Shown: positions 15,725 to 25,163, numbered from the stretch's first letter. The stretch: 55,385 nt of DNA from Nitrospina sp. (GCA_018697205.1 JABHTG010000072.1:1-55385); one strand, 5' to 3'. Numbers and translations: made by a program. The notes: generated by a model from the letters alone, not told the origin.

Positions 15725-17698
15725 GTGTTAACCACTGAAAAAGAAAAATACTTTTGGAAAACACCTAGCACTTTGTCATTTTTTTTTGCTTTGCTTTGTT
15801 TCCCAGGTCTTATTACACCGATTCACGGAGATGAGGCAGTAACCTACCTAGAGCACATTAACTCAACGCTATTCCAATTATTATTCGAATACTCTCATCC
15901 TAATCAGCATTCTCTTTTTATTATTTTATCTAATGGGTTAATGAAAATTTTTGGAGAGCAAGAAATTGTATTTCGGTTTCCGGTTTTGTTATCCTCCATT
16001 CTTTCTATTTTTTTTATTTACTACTTAGGTCAGATTTTCTGGAATAGAATGGTTGGGACTATTGCTTCTGCGCTATTAGTTGGCTCCTACCATCACCTTT
16101 ACTGGGCACAGCATGCAAGAGGTTATGCCTTTACTGAGTTATTTGCTATCACGTTAATACTTGGCATAACTCTGATTATAAATAAAAAACCAAACAAAGG
16201 AGCATGGGTTCTAATTTTATCGGGTCTTGCTCTTTGCCTTACGCTACCAAGCAATGCCTACTTTTTACCTGGCTGCGCTATTGCGACGTTTGTTGTACTG
16301 TGGAGATTAGAAAAAACTGAAGGTCCGGTTTTCTGGTTTGCTATAGGAAAAAAAATCTTCCCATTTTTATTTTTAATGGTACTCACTTTAAGTTATTTTT
16401 TTATAATTTATGATGATCTGCTTCGTGCAATTGAAAGCTATAAATCTTTTCTCAATCAAGCCCAGAGTATCCATTCAACTGATGCAACTCTGCCACAGTT
16501 TTATGGAGTCATGTTGGATCTTGTAAGGCCGTGGGGGCCATGGTTCTATATTCCAGTTCTTTATGGTGTGTGGACCCTCAAAAGAACCCAACGTAATTTT
16601 TTTTTAATCTTACTTGGAACTCCTGCTTTAGTAGTAGTTCTTAGCGAAATTATGGGACCCCCAAGGTCTTATGTATATATGGTTCCCTTTTTAATTCTAC
16701 TGGCTGCACTAGGAATTGAAAGAGGAATCTTTTTTTTGTCATGTTCTAGAGCATCTCATTTTAGAAAAATTTTAATTGCAACTCTATGTATCATGTTCCT
16801 AATTCCATCCGTTCTAAATTACAATCGAATCTACCAGGCAACGACTAAAGTAAAATATGCCACCATGAGCGAATCTCGAAAAGTACTTAGCTATTTGCAA
16901 AATAAAATTACAAAACATGAAATGTTGGTTATCCCGGTTGATGATATGTCATTGCGTCGAAATTTAGAACCGCTTGTTGCCAAACAAATGCTCCGTGTCT
17001 TTAAAAATGGACAGTTGGATAAGATAACCTTAATTAGTCACCAAGGTTCAAAAGGGTCGTATCTCTATCCACGTGATACTATTTCCCCTTCTAGCTTACC
17101 TGACTCCTTTATTCGATTGATAGCAGACTTTGGTAAAGTGAGGGTACATAGAATGAACGTTCAAGTTATGCCCTTACTTCCTTTGGAGGCCGATATGGAT
17201 TTTTCCAAACGATGGGGTAAGTTTAGAAACCCAAAAATTTCTAAGGATGAAACCCGTGACCATAAATTTTTAGGGCAACGATCTTTGAAGATAAATAAAA
17301 ATATACAAGAAGATGTGATAGTGGGCTCTTCATTTAAAAATCATATTTCATCCAAAGATAGAAGCTTTCTACTTTATGGTTATGCCGGAAAGTATAGGCA
17401 AAAATCTAAAGCGGGGTTAATGGTTAAATCGAAACAACCAGCTTTTTCTATCAATCAAATGTTTGGTATCTATGAAGAATCTAGAGATGGTCTTATTTGG
17501 AAATGGATCCACCCATTCATCTTCTTATTACCCCAAGTCGTCAATGAGAAATATTTTAAATGGCAAATTATTTTTATGATGTTTCCTTTAAACGCTGGGC
17601 TGAATGAAATTCAAGAATCTATTTTTTTAAGAGAGGATGTTAGTCACTTTGATGGTTTTCAATCCTACCTATTAACTCCATTACCAGAGAAAGAGTAG
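15725..17698 (+). CDS. Membrane glycosyltransferase, GT39/ArnT-like
   Basis: 657 residues starting at GTG. Membrane helices fill residues about 15-370: the first loop carries HGDEAVTYLEH, the acidic motif of lipid-linked sugar transferases. YHHLYWAQHARGYAFTELFA is typical of GT39-like proteins. Residues 400-657 are a soluble periplasmic domain of unknown fold with few hydrophobic segments. It is likely to use a polyprenyl-phosphate sugar in the inner membrane; acceptor unknown. The methyltransferase gene downstream (47 bp) may be in the same transcript. Confidence 0.8.
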   Translation: MLTTEKEKYFWKTPSTLSFFFALLCFPGLITPIHGDEAVTYLEHINSTLFQLLFEYSHPNQHSLFIILSNGLMKIFGEQEIVFRFPVLLSSILSIFFIYYLGQIFWNRMVGTIASALLVGSYHHLYWAQHARGYAFTELFAITLILGITLIINKKPNKGAWVLILSGLALCLTLPSNAYFLPGCAIATFVVLWRLEKTEGPVFWFAIGKKIFPFLFLMVLTLSYFFIIYDDLLRAIESYKSFLNQAQSIHSTDATLPQFYGVMLDLVRPWGPWFYIPVLYGVWTLKRTQRNFFLILLGTPALVVVLSEIMGPPRSYVYMVPFLILLAALGIERGIFFLSCSRASHFRKILIATLCIMFLIPSVLNYNRIYQATTKVKYATMSESRKVLSYLQNKITKHEMLVIPVDDMSLRRNLEPLVAKQMLRVFKNGQLDKITLISHQGSKGSYLYPRDTISPSSLPDSFIRLIADFGKVRVHRMNVQVMPLLPLEADMDFSKRWGKFRNPKISKDETRDHKFLGQRSLKINKNIQEDVIVGSSFKNHISSKDRSFLLYGYAGKYRQKSKAGLMVKSKQPAFSINQMFGIYEESRDGLIWKWIHPFIFLLPQVVNEKYFKWQIIFMMFPLNAGLNEIQESIFLREDVSHFDGFQSYLLTPLPEKE

Positions 17699-17745
17699 TC
17701 TGTCGTTTTCTAAATTAATTGTTAGCCTTAAAATAATTAATATTT

Positions 17746-18231
17746 ATGACTCTATCACCTACCTTGGTTAAGGTTTTGGTTCTATTTCCTCTTAATATCA
17801 TGGGAGTAATCCCTTTTTTAATTCTATGGTTTTCTAAAAAATTTGAAACTTACGAATTTAGAATAATGCCAACAGTTTTAGGGGGACTTTTAATTATATT
17901 AGGTCTATATGTTATTTGGGTAACAGTTGCTTTATTCACAGATTATGGAAAAGGAACACCGGCACCTTATGCGCCGCCAAAGGTTTTAGTGGTAATTGGA
18001 ATATATAAATATGTTCGTAATCCGATGATGATAGGAGTTTGGTGTGTTTTATTTGGAGAGGCTATTTTTTTTATGTCAACAGGAGTATTGATATGGCTTT
18101 TGAGTTTTTTAATCGGAAGTATTTCCCTTGTTACAGTATGGGAGGAAAGAGATTTAGAAAGCAGGTTTGGGGAACCTTACTGTGAATATAAAAGAAATAC
18201 TCCTCGCTGGATACCACGAATGAAACTCTGA
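17746..18231 (+). CDS. Isoprenylcysteine carboxyl methyltransferase-like membrane protein
   Basis: 161 residues with four or five membrane helices. The C-terminal half carries the ICMT/PEMT motif: GIYKYVRNPMMIGVWCVLFGEA, followed by EERDLESRFGEPYCEYKRNTPRW. These residues bind S-adenosylmethionine between helices. Bacterial members methylate lipids or unknown small substrates; true prenylcysteine is absent from bacteria. The start ATG at 17746 has no strong Shine-Dalgarno. The gene meets the DUF3445 gene tail to tail. Confidence 0.88.
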   Translation: MTLSPTLVKVLVLFPLNIMGVIPFLILWFSKKFETYEFRIMPTVLGGLLIILGLYVIWVTVALFTDYGKGTPAPYAPPKVLVVIGIYKYVRNPMMIGVWCVLFGEAIFFMSTGVLIWLLSFLIGSISLVTVWEERDLESRFGEPYCEYKRNTPRWIPRMKL

Positions 18232-18277
18232 GTTAATATCTAAAAGTGATTACTCGTTTAATAATAGGTTCTGAAGT

Positions 18278-19246
18278 TCAATATTTATTAAGATAAGCTT
18301 GAGCAGAATCAGCCAACATATCTGTTTGTTTGTATGCTTGCATTTCTGGTGGTAGGTCTGAAAGAGCTTTAGATAACTTGGTTGCTATTCCATCAAAACT
18401 GACAATATGCTTTAACTGACGTAGATGAATACGTATTGTAAATAATATAGAGCCTGTTTCTTTTAGCTTTCTTAGAGTTTGGCGTTCAACCCTGAGCCAT
18501 AACCGCTCTCCAGCGTTGCTAGATGTAATGGGCTTTTGATTTATTTTATTCGGTTGCCCTGACACGATATCATGACGTAAATACGAATTGTCGTATAAGG
18601 ACCAATTGCGTCTAGAATATATTTCATCACAAGGCATTCGGTTAAAAAAATTATTCACAGTGGCCTGAACCTGATCTTTATAAAAAGGTACAGGAGCATG
18701 AATAATATCCATATTAAGACCAAATTTTTCTTTTAAATTCCAGCGCGATGGAAATGCGACACTTCCAGCTGCTAAACACCAGCCTTTAGATGTAGTTTTT
18801 TTAATGTCAGGTGGTTTCATTATTATTAGATCTTCTTGAACTAGCCTGGCTGCCAAGTCTAGCGGATGTATCCCATTTTTTTTTAGATTAGTAGACCATA
18901 ATTCTTCCCTAAAATTAGTATGAGGTTTAAGCCTTAACGTATTACGGTTTAGAGAATACAAATCGGGCCGAATAGTAGGTAAGTGTTTAAGCATTAAATT
19001 TAGGACTTCTGTTGAGGCTGATAAAGATGAAGAGTCAGCTATAAAGACATCACCGTGGTGATCAGTAAGGAGTTTTCTTTTTTCATTCATTTGAAATGCC
19101 CGTTCCTTAAGATCAAAGATTTCAAACCACTCTGAAATAGGAATTTTGAGCAACCCCATCGATAAATGAAATGGGGGTTCTTCGAATGGGAAATGAGGAG
19201 GACTATGTGATTTTTGTTTTATATCGCTTTTGTGTTCAGGTGACAT
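18278..19246 (-). CDS. DUF3445 haem-dependent oxidative N-demethylase-like protein
   Basis: 322 residues. The central segment WCLAAGSVAFPSRWNLKEKF, then HAPVPFY, NNFFNRMPCDEIYSRRNWSL and LWLRVERQTLRKL match the DUF3445 family. Characterised members are haem enzymes acting on dimethylamine-type substrates, usually with partner subunits. No such partner genes are near. Its place as last gene of the Lol-like operon is odd; it may act on a lipid head group or be a passenger. The start at 19246 lies 35 bp after the 74-residue membrane protein. Confidence 0.85.
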   Translation of the reverse strand: MSPEHKSDIKQKSHSPPHFPFEEPPFHLSMGLLKIPISEWFEIFDLKERAFQMNEKRKLLTDHHGDVFIADSSSLSASTEVLNLMLKHLPTIRPDLYSLNRNTLRLKPHTNFREELWSTNLKKNGIHPLDLAARLVQEDLIIMKPPDIKKTTSKGWCLAAGSVAFPSRWNLKEKFGLNMDIIHAPVPFYKDQVQATVNNFFNRMPCDEIYSRRNWSLYDNSYLRHDIVSGQPNKINQKPITSSNAGERLWLRVERQTLRKLKETGSILFTIRIHLRQLKHIVSFDGIATKLSKALSDLPPEMQAYKQTDMLADSAQAYLNKY

Positions 19247-19281
19247 TGTATGACAGTGAAAAATGGAATCTATTCCTTTAG

Positions 19282-19506
19282 TTAAAAGTTGTCTTTATTT
19301 GGGCTTGAGGGCTGTTTTTTTGATCTTGCTGCAAAGAACATCCATATCGATAAAAGCGCTAAAATAACGCCAGAAGATAACGAAGTAATAAACGAAAGGG
19401 CATTCCCATCGACTAATATTTCAACTGGGGATAGCCATCTAATGAGATGTGATATTGCGAGTAATCCAAACACAAATCCAGATGTTATGAGGGCAGTCTT
19501 TTGCAT
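19282..19506 (-). CDS. Small two-helix membrane protein (74 residues)
   Basis: Two membrane helices: residues 4-25 and about 37-61, with a short loop (SPVEILVDGNALSF) and a charged C-terminal tail (SKKQPSSPNKDNF). Small proteins of this build occur in many bacteria, but no function is known. It lies between the tiny membrane ORFs and the DUF3445 gene, all on the same strand with short gaps, and so belongs to the Lol-like operon. Confidence 0.6.
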   Translation of the reverse strand: MQKTALITSGFVFGLLAISHLIRWLSPVEILVDGNALSFITSLSSGVILALLSIWMFFAARSKKQPSSPNKDNF

Positions 19507-19521
19507 GGGTATTTTAAAATT

Positions 19522-19680
19522 CTATTTCTGAGGCTCATTAGGTGTGGTAATCCAACATATAATTGAGATACCTAAGATTCCCAAATATAAGGGGTTAAAA
19601 TCGTTTTGAATTGTAAGAAAAAGAATGATAATAATAATTACAAAAATAATTTTTTTAAGAAAAGGTTGTTTGATAGATAT
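19522..19680 (-). CDS. 50-52 residue membrane peptide without a normal start codon
   Basis: A frame of 52 codons ends at TAG (19522-19524). It codes for a basic start (KQPFLKK), an Ile-rich helix, a loop (TIQNDFNPLYLG), a second short helix and a polar tail. No ATG, GTG or TTG precedes the hydrophobic part in frame; AAAAGGA is followed by ATATCTATC, so an ATA or ATC start would be needed. The Shine-Dalgarno overlaps the stop of the upstream 28-codon ORF. It may start at a rare codon, be a broken gene, or contain a sequence error. Confidence 0.35.
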   Translation of the reverse strand: MSIKQPFLKKIIFVIIIIILFLTIQNDFNPLYLGILGISIICWITTPNEPQK

Positions 19681-19688
19681 TCCTTTTA

Positions 19689-19775
19689 TTATATTTTAAA
19701 TAGTGACTGATATCCTACTAACCCTAGGGCTAAAAGCATACATACCCAGAAAATTAATTGCGAAACTTTTTTCAT
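19689..19775 (-). CDS. 28-residue membrane peptide in the Lol-like operon
   Basis: ATG at 19775 to TAA at 19689. The peptide has a basic start (MKKVSQ), one hydrophobic helix (LIFWVCMLLALGLVGY) and a short end. It begins 13 bp after the stop of the LolA-like gene, with the next small frame following by a few bases, all on one strand. Single-helix micro-proteins of this kind often regulate or stabilise membrane complexes. Function here is inferred only from position. Confidence 0.5.
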   Translation of the reverse strand: MKKVSQLIFWVCMLLALGLVGYQSLFKI

Positions 19776-19787
19776 TTTATTAACTAC

Positions 19788-20549
19788 TTATCGTTTTAAG
19801 ATACTTTGTGAAAAGTAACCCGGAGGGATTACTATATCAAATTTAATTACATCAAATTTGTAGGTTGTTTTAGTATTTTTTTTCAAAAGATCTTTAAAGA
19901 TCATTGTTCGAGGAAATTTACGGCCACTAATTGTTTCATAATCTTTAAATAGTATTCTTTTCAGTAATTTGCCACTTTTAGCAAAACGTTCTTCTTTTAA
20001 TACCGTTTTATCTTCTGGGTTTACCCAGACCTTCCGAGTCTGATAGGTTGTTTTTTTACCTCTAGCTGTTAAATTTAATAAAGCACATTTAACAGTTCCT
20101 AAATTGGTAAAACTATCAAAAGTTGCAGAATATGATTTACTCAACTTATGGTCTTCCATCATGTCTTCGTAGGAAAGGTCACTCCCCATCATTGATTGTC
20201 TAAGTAGATGTCCTGCTATAAGAATTTTACGATCAGTACGAGGTGTATACATCCAAAGTTTTTCTTTAATTTTGAGCATTTTCGTTCCCCTTTCGCGGGC
20301 AGGAGATTTATAGTGACTATAAGAGCGAGTGACCCCTTCCATCCACGAATCTTGAGTAAGAGTTCGTATTTTACGCCCGTTATCAATTATGAGGCGACCA
20401 CTAATAAATTTCGTATTGGACCAAAGGTTATCGTCAACCTGCTCGAGTAGTTTTTGAGCGTCAATGGCTTCTACTGATTTTAGTAAAGAGCTTGATATAA
20501 GACTAAAGAGGAAGAAACTTATCAGGAATATTTTATAAATTTTAAACAT
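19788..20549 (-). CDS. LolA-like outer-membrane lipoprotein-sorting protein
   Basis: 253 residues. A signal peptide (residues 1-28, ending VEA) leads to a LolA-like domain of the Pfam LolA_like class. Landmarks are TKMLKIKEKLWMYTPRTDRKI, HLLRQSMMGSDLSYEDMMED and a C-terminal ISGRKFPRTMIFKD. Such proteins are half-barrels that carry a lipid chain or lipoprotein across the periplasm. It is preceded by two permeases and a LolD-type ATPase, so it is probably the carrier that takes cargo from that transporter. Three bases separate it from the upstream permease stop. Confidence 0.88.
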   Translation of the reverse strand: MFKIYKIFLISFFLFSLISSSLLKSVEAIDAQKLLEQVDDNLWSNTKFISGRLIIDNGRKIRTLTQDSWMEGVTRSYSHYKSPARERGTKMLKIKEKLWMYTPRTDRKILIAGHLLRQSMMGSDLSYEDMMEDHKLSKSYSATFDSFTNLGTVKCALLNLTARGKKTTYQTRKVWVNPEDKTVLKEERFAKSGKLLKRILFKDYETISGRKFPRTMIFKDLLKKNTKTTYKFDVIKFDIVIPPGYFSQSILKR

Positions 20550-20552
20550 TGT

Positions 20553-21854
20553 TTAACCTGCTTCTAGTTCACGAAATAAATTAGCTTCTGAACGTTTGAA
20601 AATAGTCAAACTAGCTACCAGAGTTCCAGCAACACTGGAAAAAATTCCGGGAACAATACCTTGTATAAACCCATCTAAAGTAAGCCTAGCTCTTACTACA
20701 TCATTAATCATCAGCCCAGATTTAGCAAATGTATCACCCATATTTAAACCGAATTCCTGAAGATACCAAGCAAATGTTCCGCCAAAAAAACAACCAACCA
20801 TTGACCCAAGAATTCCAATAAATAGACCTTCAATTCCAAGGGTCAATACCAACTTCCAATGAGATTCCCCAAACGCTAGTCTTAGGCCCATCTCTCCATA
20901 CCGATGAATTCCACTAAGGACACCTGCGTTCCAAAGGACAAGGACCATTAAAAAAGTAAAAATGCCAACCACGGAACTCTTTATTATTGTAAATGTTTTC
21001 ACCATTGATTCCATATTTTGTTGATCTAATATGCTAAGGGCAATTGGTTGATCATCTTTTGCCCAATCTTTAGGAGGATTTTTCTTCCAGGTATCTAAGT
21101 TGAAATTAATAATTTTTTTTGCTTTCACATAATGATTAAAACTTAAACTAGATGGGAGAAACCCCAGCCAGTCAGTAACCATATTTTCCATATAGAATGT
21201 ATTTTGAGCATCGGCTATATCAATCAGGACCATTTTTTTATCCATGGCAGTAACCCCAAACCTTATAAATCCCACAACTTGATAATTATCGGCAACAAGT
21301 CCTCCATCAAAAGATTGCCCAATCACAGTAACAGATTGGCCCAAAGCCACATCTAAATCCTTAGCCAACGAATTTCCCATCAGCATTTCATTTAAATTCT
21401 TAGGTAATCGACCTTTTATGAGGGACTTTTTCAACTGAAGGCGCTGAATTTCTAAAGAATTTGAAGATTTTAAATCTAGTGCCATGCCCACTACCGGTGT
21501 TTGCGATTTAGTGCTTCCATTAATGTTTGGTACATCTATAAGCGCACCCCAGCGAATTCTAGGTGCCCATTTAATATTAGTCATTGAATTTTTTTTAAGC
21601 CACACGCTAGTTTCTTTCTGTGCAGCTAAAGCTCGATCAAGTGGATGAAGATGTTCTTCATCGTAAAATGGTTTATTAACTAATCTCAAATGACCGGCAT
21701 TAAGCTTTGCGGTCATATCTATCATTCCCATAAAAACGCCTTCCATAAATCCAACTAATGCAACAACGAGTGCCACGCCAATAGTTACAACAGAAAATGG
21801 AAAAAGGAATCGAGACTTATCACGAAGGATGCCACGAACTAAAAAAGCTATCAT
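20553..21854 (-). CDS. FtsX-like ABC transporter permease (LolC/E type), second copy
   Basis: 433 residues. One N-terminal helix (17-38), a large periplasmic MacB-like domain (about 40-290) and three C-terminal helices (about 290-310, 335-365, 395-420). The last part shows GEMGLRLAFGESHWKLVLTLGIEGLFIGILGS, the FtsX signature. It overlaps the other permease gene by 4 bp and probably forms a heterodimer with it. Together with the ATPase at 23045 it would lift hydrophobic cargo from the inner membrane. Confidence 0.9.
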   Translation of the reverse strand: MIAFLVRGILRDKSRFLFPFSVVTIGVALVVALVGFMEGVFMGMIDMTAKLNAGHLRLVNKPFYDEEHLHPLDRALAAQKETSVWLKKNSMTNIKWAPRIRWGALIDVPNINGSTKSQTPVVGMALDLKSSNSLEIQRLQLKKSLIKGRLPKNLNEMLMGNSLAKDLDVALGQSVTVIGQSFDGGLVADNYQVVGFIRFGVTAMDKKMVLIDIADAQNTFYMENMVTDWLGFLPSSLSFNHYVKAKKIINFNLDTWKKNPPKDWAKDDQPIALSILDQQNMESMVKTFTIIKSSVVGIFTFLMVLVLWNAGVLSGIHRYGEMGLRLAFGESHWKLVLTLGIEGLFIGILGSMVGCFFGGTFAWYLQEFGLNMGDTFAKSGLMINDVVRARLTLDGFIQGIVPGIFSSVAGTLVASLTIFKRSEANLFRELEAG

Positions 21855-23020
21855 TTAATTGCTCTCCCACGGAGTGCCATAGTTGGGTCCAGTCTAGTGA
21901 TTTTTTTTACAGGAAACCAAGAAGAGGCCACAATTAAAAAAAAGACAATAACCAGAGAGTAGATAATTTCCATTGGTTGATAATCGGGATAGATAGTTTC
22001 TCTTATAGGAAGAGTGGATTCGCTAAGATGAGATACGTCAAAACCTATACCTTGAAACCAAATAAAGAAAGGCAACCCTATAAGAAGAGAAACCACAAGG
22101 GCCCATATAGCTGCTAGCGCACCTTCTAGGGTAAATATTCGTACTATTCTATTTGAGTCCATTCCTAGAGCCATGAGGGTTCCTATTTCTTTTTGCCTTT
22201 TAAAAATATTCAACATTTGATTATTGAATACACTGATACAAACTAAAGTCATAAGTATCGCCCATAATATTTTAGAATTTATTCTGTCTTGACGCCATAG
22301 AGCAAGAAGATCAGCCATTAAAAATTCAATTGATTGAAATTCAAAACCGGAAACCGGACCAATATAGTTCTGGACGGCTATCCAACTCACTTGGTCTTTT
22401 CTATCAGTCATAAACCTTAGGTGATCTAGGCGTAACCACACGACGCCTTCATCAATACGAGGATTAAGCATGTCTCCAATATCGACAATTAAAATGTCTT
22501 TAGCATCAACGGCACCTGATTTATCTCGCCACTTTAAAGTTAAAGTGTCACCTTTTTTTAGATGAGATTTTTTAGCCATTTTTGCGCCAACAACTGCAGG
22601 AATGATGTCATCGATATTCTTAGAAAAATTTTTTAAGCTATTCAAGGGTAACTTTAAAAGGGACTGGTCCATAGAAATACCACGAATTTGTACTGGATAT
22701 AGCCGTCTGTTTGGATAAAGTTGTCCTTGTAGAACTAAGACTTCGGCCTTGTCGTTATTATCTAATTGTCTTATGAATTTAGGTATTGTTACTGTGTGGT
22801 CTTCCCATTCAGTTGGTGAAAGAATATCGAATCCCGGGGCACGGTAATGCCCTCCGGCAACATCTGTGCTGACTACATTTCTTGTAGCTTGGGCTTGGAA
22901 ACCATTGAGTAAAGAAAGCATAAATACTAAGGCGATGATAGAAAGAGCCGTCACTAAAACATTAAGTGATGCTCTTAAGCCTTGACGTGAAAAATTCTTT
23001 TTGGCAATACTCCAATTCAT
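21851..23020 (-). CDS. FtsX-like ABC transporter permease (LolC/E type), first copy
   Basis: 389 residues with the same plan as its partner: a helix at 17-37, a periplasmic domain to about 240, then three helices (245-262, 285-312, 350-372). FKRQKEIGTLMALGMDSNRIVRIFTLEGALAAIW is the FtsX-family coupling segment, and the end runs RLDPTMALRGR. It is 24 bp behind the ATPase gene and overlaps the second permease by 4 bp. Two different permeases mean a heterodimer like LolCE. Confidence 0.9.
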   Translation of the reverse strand: MNWSIAKKNFSRQGLRASLNVLVTALSIIALVFMLSLLNGFQAQATRNVVSTDVAGGHYRAPGFDILSPTEWEDHTVTIPKFIRQLDNNDKAEVLVLQGQLYPNRRLYPVQIRGISMDQSLLKLPLNSLKNFSKNIDDIIPAVVGAKMAKKSHLKKGDTLTLKWRDKSGAVDAKDILIVDIGDMLNPRIDEGVVWLRLDHLRFMTDRKDQVSWIAVQNYIGPVSGFEFQSIEFLMADLLALWRQDRINSKILWAILMTLVCISVFNNQMLNIFKRQKEIGTLMALGMDSNRIVRIFTLEGALAAIWALVVSLLIGLPFFIWFQGIGFDVSHLSESTLPIRETIYPDYQPMEIIYSLVIVFFLIVASSWFPVKKITRLDPTMALRGRAIK

Positions 23021-23044
23021 ATATCAAGAAATTAATTATGTTTA

Positions 23045-23728
23045 CTATTTGTCAGAAATAATTTTTCCATCTTCCAACCCGATTTCACGACGAACGTAGC
23101 GTGTTACTTTTTCATCATGAGTGGAAAATACTACTGCGGCTTTATATTGTTTGTTTAAATCACTCATTAACTCTAAAATTTGTATAGAATTTTTAGAATC
23201 AAGGTTAGCGGTAGGTTCATCAGCAAGAATTAAAACAGGATCTTTGACTAAGGCTCTTGCAATGGCAACACGTTGACATTGTCCACCAGATAGTTGAGAA
23301 GGCCTTTTTTTAATTTGATCGCTTAGCCCAACTTTATTTACTATATCCATAACTCGATCCTGTGCATCTTTTTCTTTGGAACCATTTAATAAAAGTGGAA
23401 ACAAAACATTTTCATAGACAGAATAAACAGGTAATAGATTATAGGTCTGAAAAATAAATCCAATATTTTCTCGTCTATACTGAGCCATTTGGTTACGGGT
23501 CATAGATGATAATTTTATGTTTTTAAAAAAAAGATCACCAGTTGTCGGAATATCTAGGCCACCAATAAGGTTTAGTAGAGTCGTTTTTCCAGAGCCAGAT
23601 GGCCCCACAAATGACATAAATGCACCACTGTCAATTTCAAGATTAACATCAATTAGTGCTGTAAAGTCTTCATCTCCGACTTTAAAAACTTTGGATATTC
23701 CCTTTAGTGAAATTAATTTATTGTTCAT
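23045..23728 (-). CDS. ABC transporter ATPase, LolD/MacB class
   Basis: 227 residues, the standard length for LolD. Walker A GPSGSGKTT at 42-50, Q-loop IFQTYNLLP near 92-100, signature LSGGQ at 146-150, Walker B VLILADE at 165-171 and the switch His in STHD. The MacB/LolD class is shown by YNLLPVYSVYENV. It powers the two FtsX-type permeases directly downstream. The gene follows the beta-barrel gene by 16 bp. Confidence 0.93.
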   Translation of the reverse strand: MNNKLISLKGISKVFKVGDEDFTALIDVNLEIDSGAFMSFVGPSGSGKTTLLNLIGGLDIPTTGDLFFKNIKLSSMTRNQMAQYRRENIGFIFQTYNLLPVYSVYENVLFPLLLNGSKEKDAQDRVMDIVNKVGLSDQIKKRPSQLSGGQCQRVAIARALVKDPVLILADEPTANLDSKNSIQILELMSDLNKQYKAAVVFSTHDEKVTRYVRREIGLEDGKIISDK

Positions 23729-23744
23729 TATTACAAGTTATCAA

Positions 23745-24866
23745 TTAAAAAAATTGTGCAAGAGTTAACCCAATGGACGATTCAGTCCCATTAAACCTAT
23801 CCGTTCGCTGATACAGTCTTCCATTTGTTTTGTTGCCATTTATGTTGCCACCAGCTTTTCCATGAAAATAAATAAATAGATTATCAGTGACTGAATATTC
23901 TATTTGTGGAACCAATTGAAAGCTACGATCACGAAAATCATAGAGACAAAAAACTTGCCATTTAATGTCAATGCCAATTGGTTGGTTTAATAAGAATCCA
24001 AGTTGGTGGTAGGTTCTTTGACCTTTGAGATCAGTTAAACCAAACTCCGAATGTCGGGTAGTAAAATAATATTCAACTAAAACATGTAAGCCCTCTCCGA
24101 GTTCAAAAGTATAATCAATGCCAAAGACTGTTTCAAACTGAAGTGGGGATGAAGGTTCAGTTTCAATATCTAGACGGCTTTCATTCCAAAAACCAATTTC
24201 ATGTTCGCCTTTGAAATGATATCCCATTTGGATTACTTCTTGGTCATAACCAGAAAAATCCTCGAGGTCAGATTTTGGGTGATATTGAAATACAATTCCT
24301 GCTTCAATTTCTCCCAACACTGCCTCTCCGCGTATGCCAGAAATCAAGGCAGTACCAATTTGGGCAGGAACTAACCAAGTTTCAAAAAGTGATACATCAG
24401 ATGGATACCAGGTAGCTCTAAAACTATCAGCTCCATGGGCTTCTGGAATAACACCTGAAACGTCTCTAGTGTCGAATAATCCGAGTGGTTGAAATATTGC
24501 CCCAACTCCAAATAAAATTTCTTGACGTCCACCGCGAAATTGGAAAGAATCCTTACTAAGGCGTAACCAGGACCGGTGAATATCAACATTTGTTTCAGTT
24601 CTAAGTTCTGCCTGCTCGCTTGGTCCGTCGACCTGTGATACCTTAGTTTCTATTTCGTAATCCAAGGCCCATTTATCTTTATTTAAAATATTGCCACCAA
24701 TACCAAGGTGAAGCTGTAATTCACTATCAAAATCTTTGTGTAGTGATGGAGAGTCAAAAATATATTGGCTTCCGGTTTTGACATGTCCGTCAGATTCCAT
24801 ATCAAAAGCTGAAACAGAATCAAAAAAAAATAAAAATAAAAATATATAAAAAATAAAAATTTGCAT
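23745..24866 (-). CDS. Predicted outer-membrane beta-barrel protein
   Basis: 373 residues. Signal peptide at 1-20 (FFFDSVSAFD). The remainder alternates polar and aromatic residues as in beta-barrels and ends in LTLAQFF, the C-terminal Phe read by the BAM complex. RGGRQEILFGVGAIFQPLGLFDTRD resembles DUF1302/alginate-export-type porins. It sits directly before the ABC genes in the operon. It may be the outer-membrane end of the same pathway, receiving or releasing the cargo. The cargo is unknown. Confidence 0.75.
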   Translation of the reverse strand: MQIFIFYIFLFLFFFDSVSAFDMESDGHVKTGSQYIFDSPSLHKDFDSELQLHLGIGGNILNKDKWALDYEIETKVSQVDGPSEQAELRTETNVDIHRSWLRLSKDSFQFRGGRQEILFGVGAIFQPLGLFDTRDVSGVIPEAHGADSFRATWYPSDVSLFETWLVPAQIGTALISGIRGEAVLGEIEAGIVFQYHPKSDLEDFSGYDQEVIQMGYHFKGEHEIGFWNESRLDIETEPSSPLQFETVFGIDYTFELGEGLHVLVEYYFTTRHSEFGLTDLKGQRTYHQLGFLLNQPIGIDIKWQVFCLYDFRDRSFQLVPQIEYSVTDNLFIYFHGKAGGNINGNKTNGRLYQRTDRFNGTESSIGLTLAQFF

Positions 24867-24932
24867 TAATGTTAATTAATTCTATTAAAATTATTTTATC
24901 CTTGCGTAATTCAAAAATTTATTTATGAAATT

Positions 24933-25121
24933 TTATTTTTTGATCCACTCGGTTACACTTGGAATAAGAAATAAAGCTAACGCAATACAGGGAATAAAAA
25001 TCCACCGTACATTAATGTTATATCCAGATAGGTTGAAAAAAAATGCCATCAGTGAAGCGACAAAACCTACTATAGCTATTAAAGTACTCCAACCAAGAAT
25101 ATGACGCAGGGATATTTGCAT
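24933..25121 (-). CDS. Small two-helix membrane protein (62 residues)
   Basis: Hydrophobic stretches at residues about 9-30 and 38-55 with a short loop (NLSGYNINVRW) and a basic end (TEWIKK). It begins with MQISLRH at 25121. It lies between DUF2059 and the barrel gene on the same strand. No family is recognised; two similar-sized membrane proteins occur at the other end of this operon. Confidence 0.55.
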   Translation of the reverse strand: MQISLRHILGWSTLIAIVGFVASLMAFFFNLSGYNINVRWIFIPCIALALFLIPSVTEWIKK

Positions 25122-25163
25122 CGAAAATTATATAATTAGCTAAAAACTAAAAATCTATTTCTA

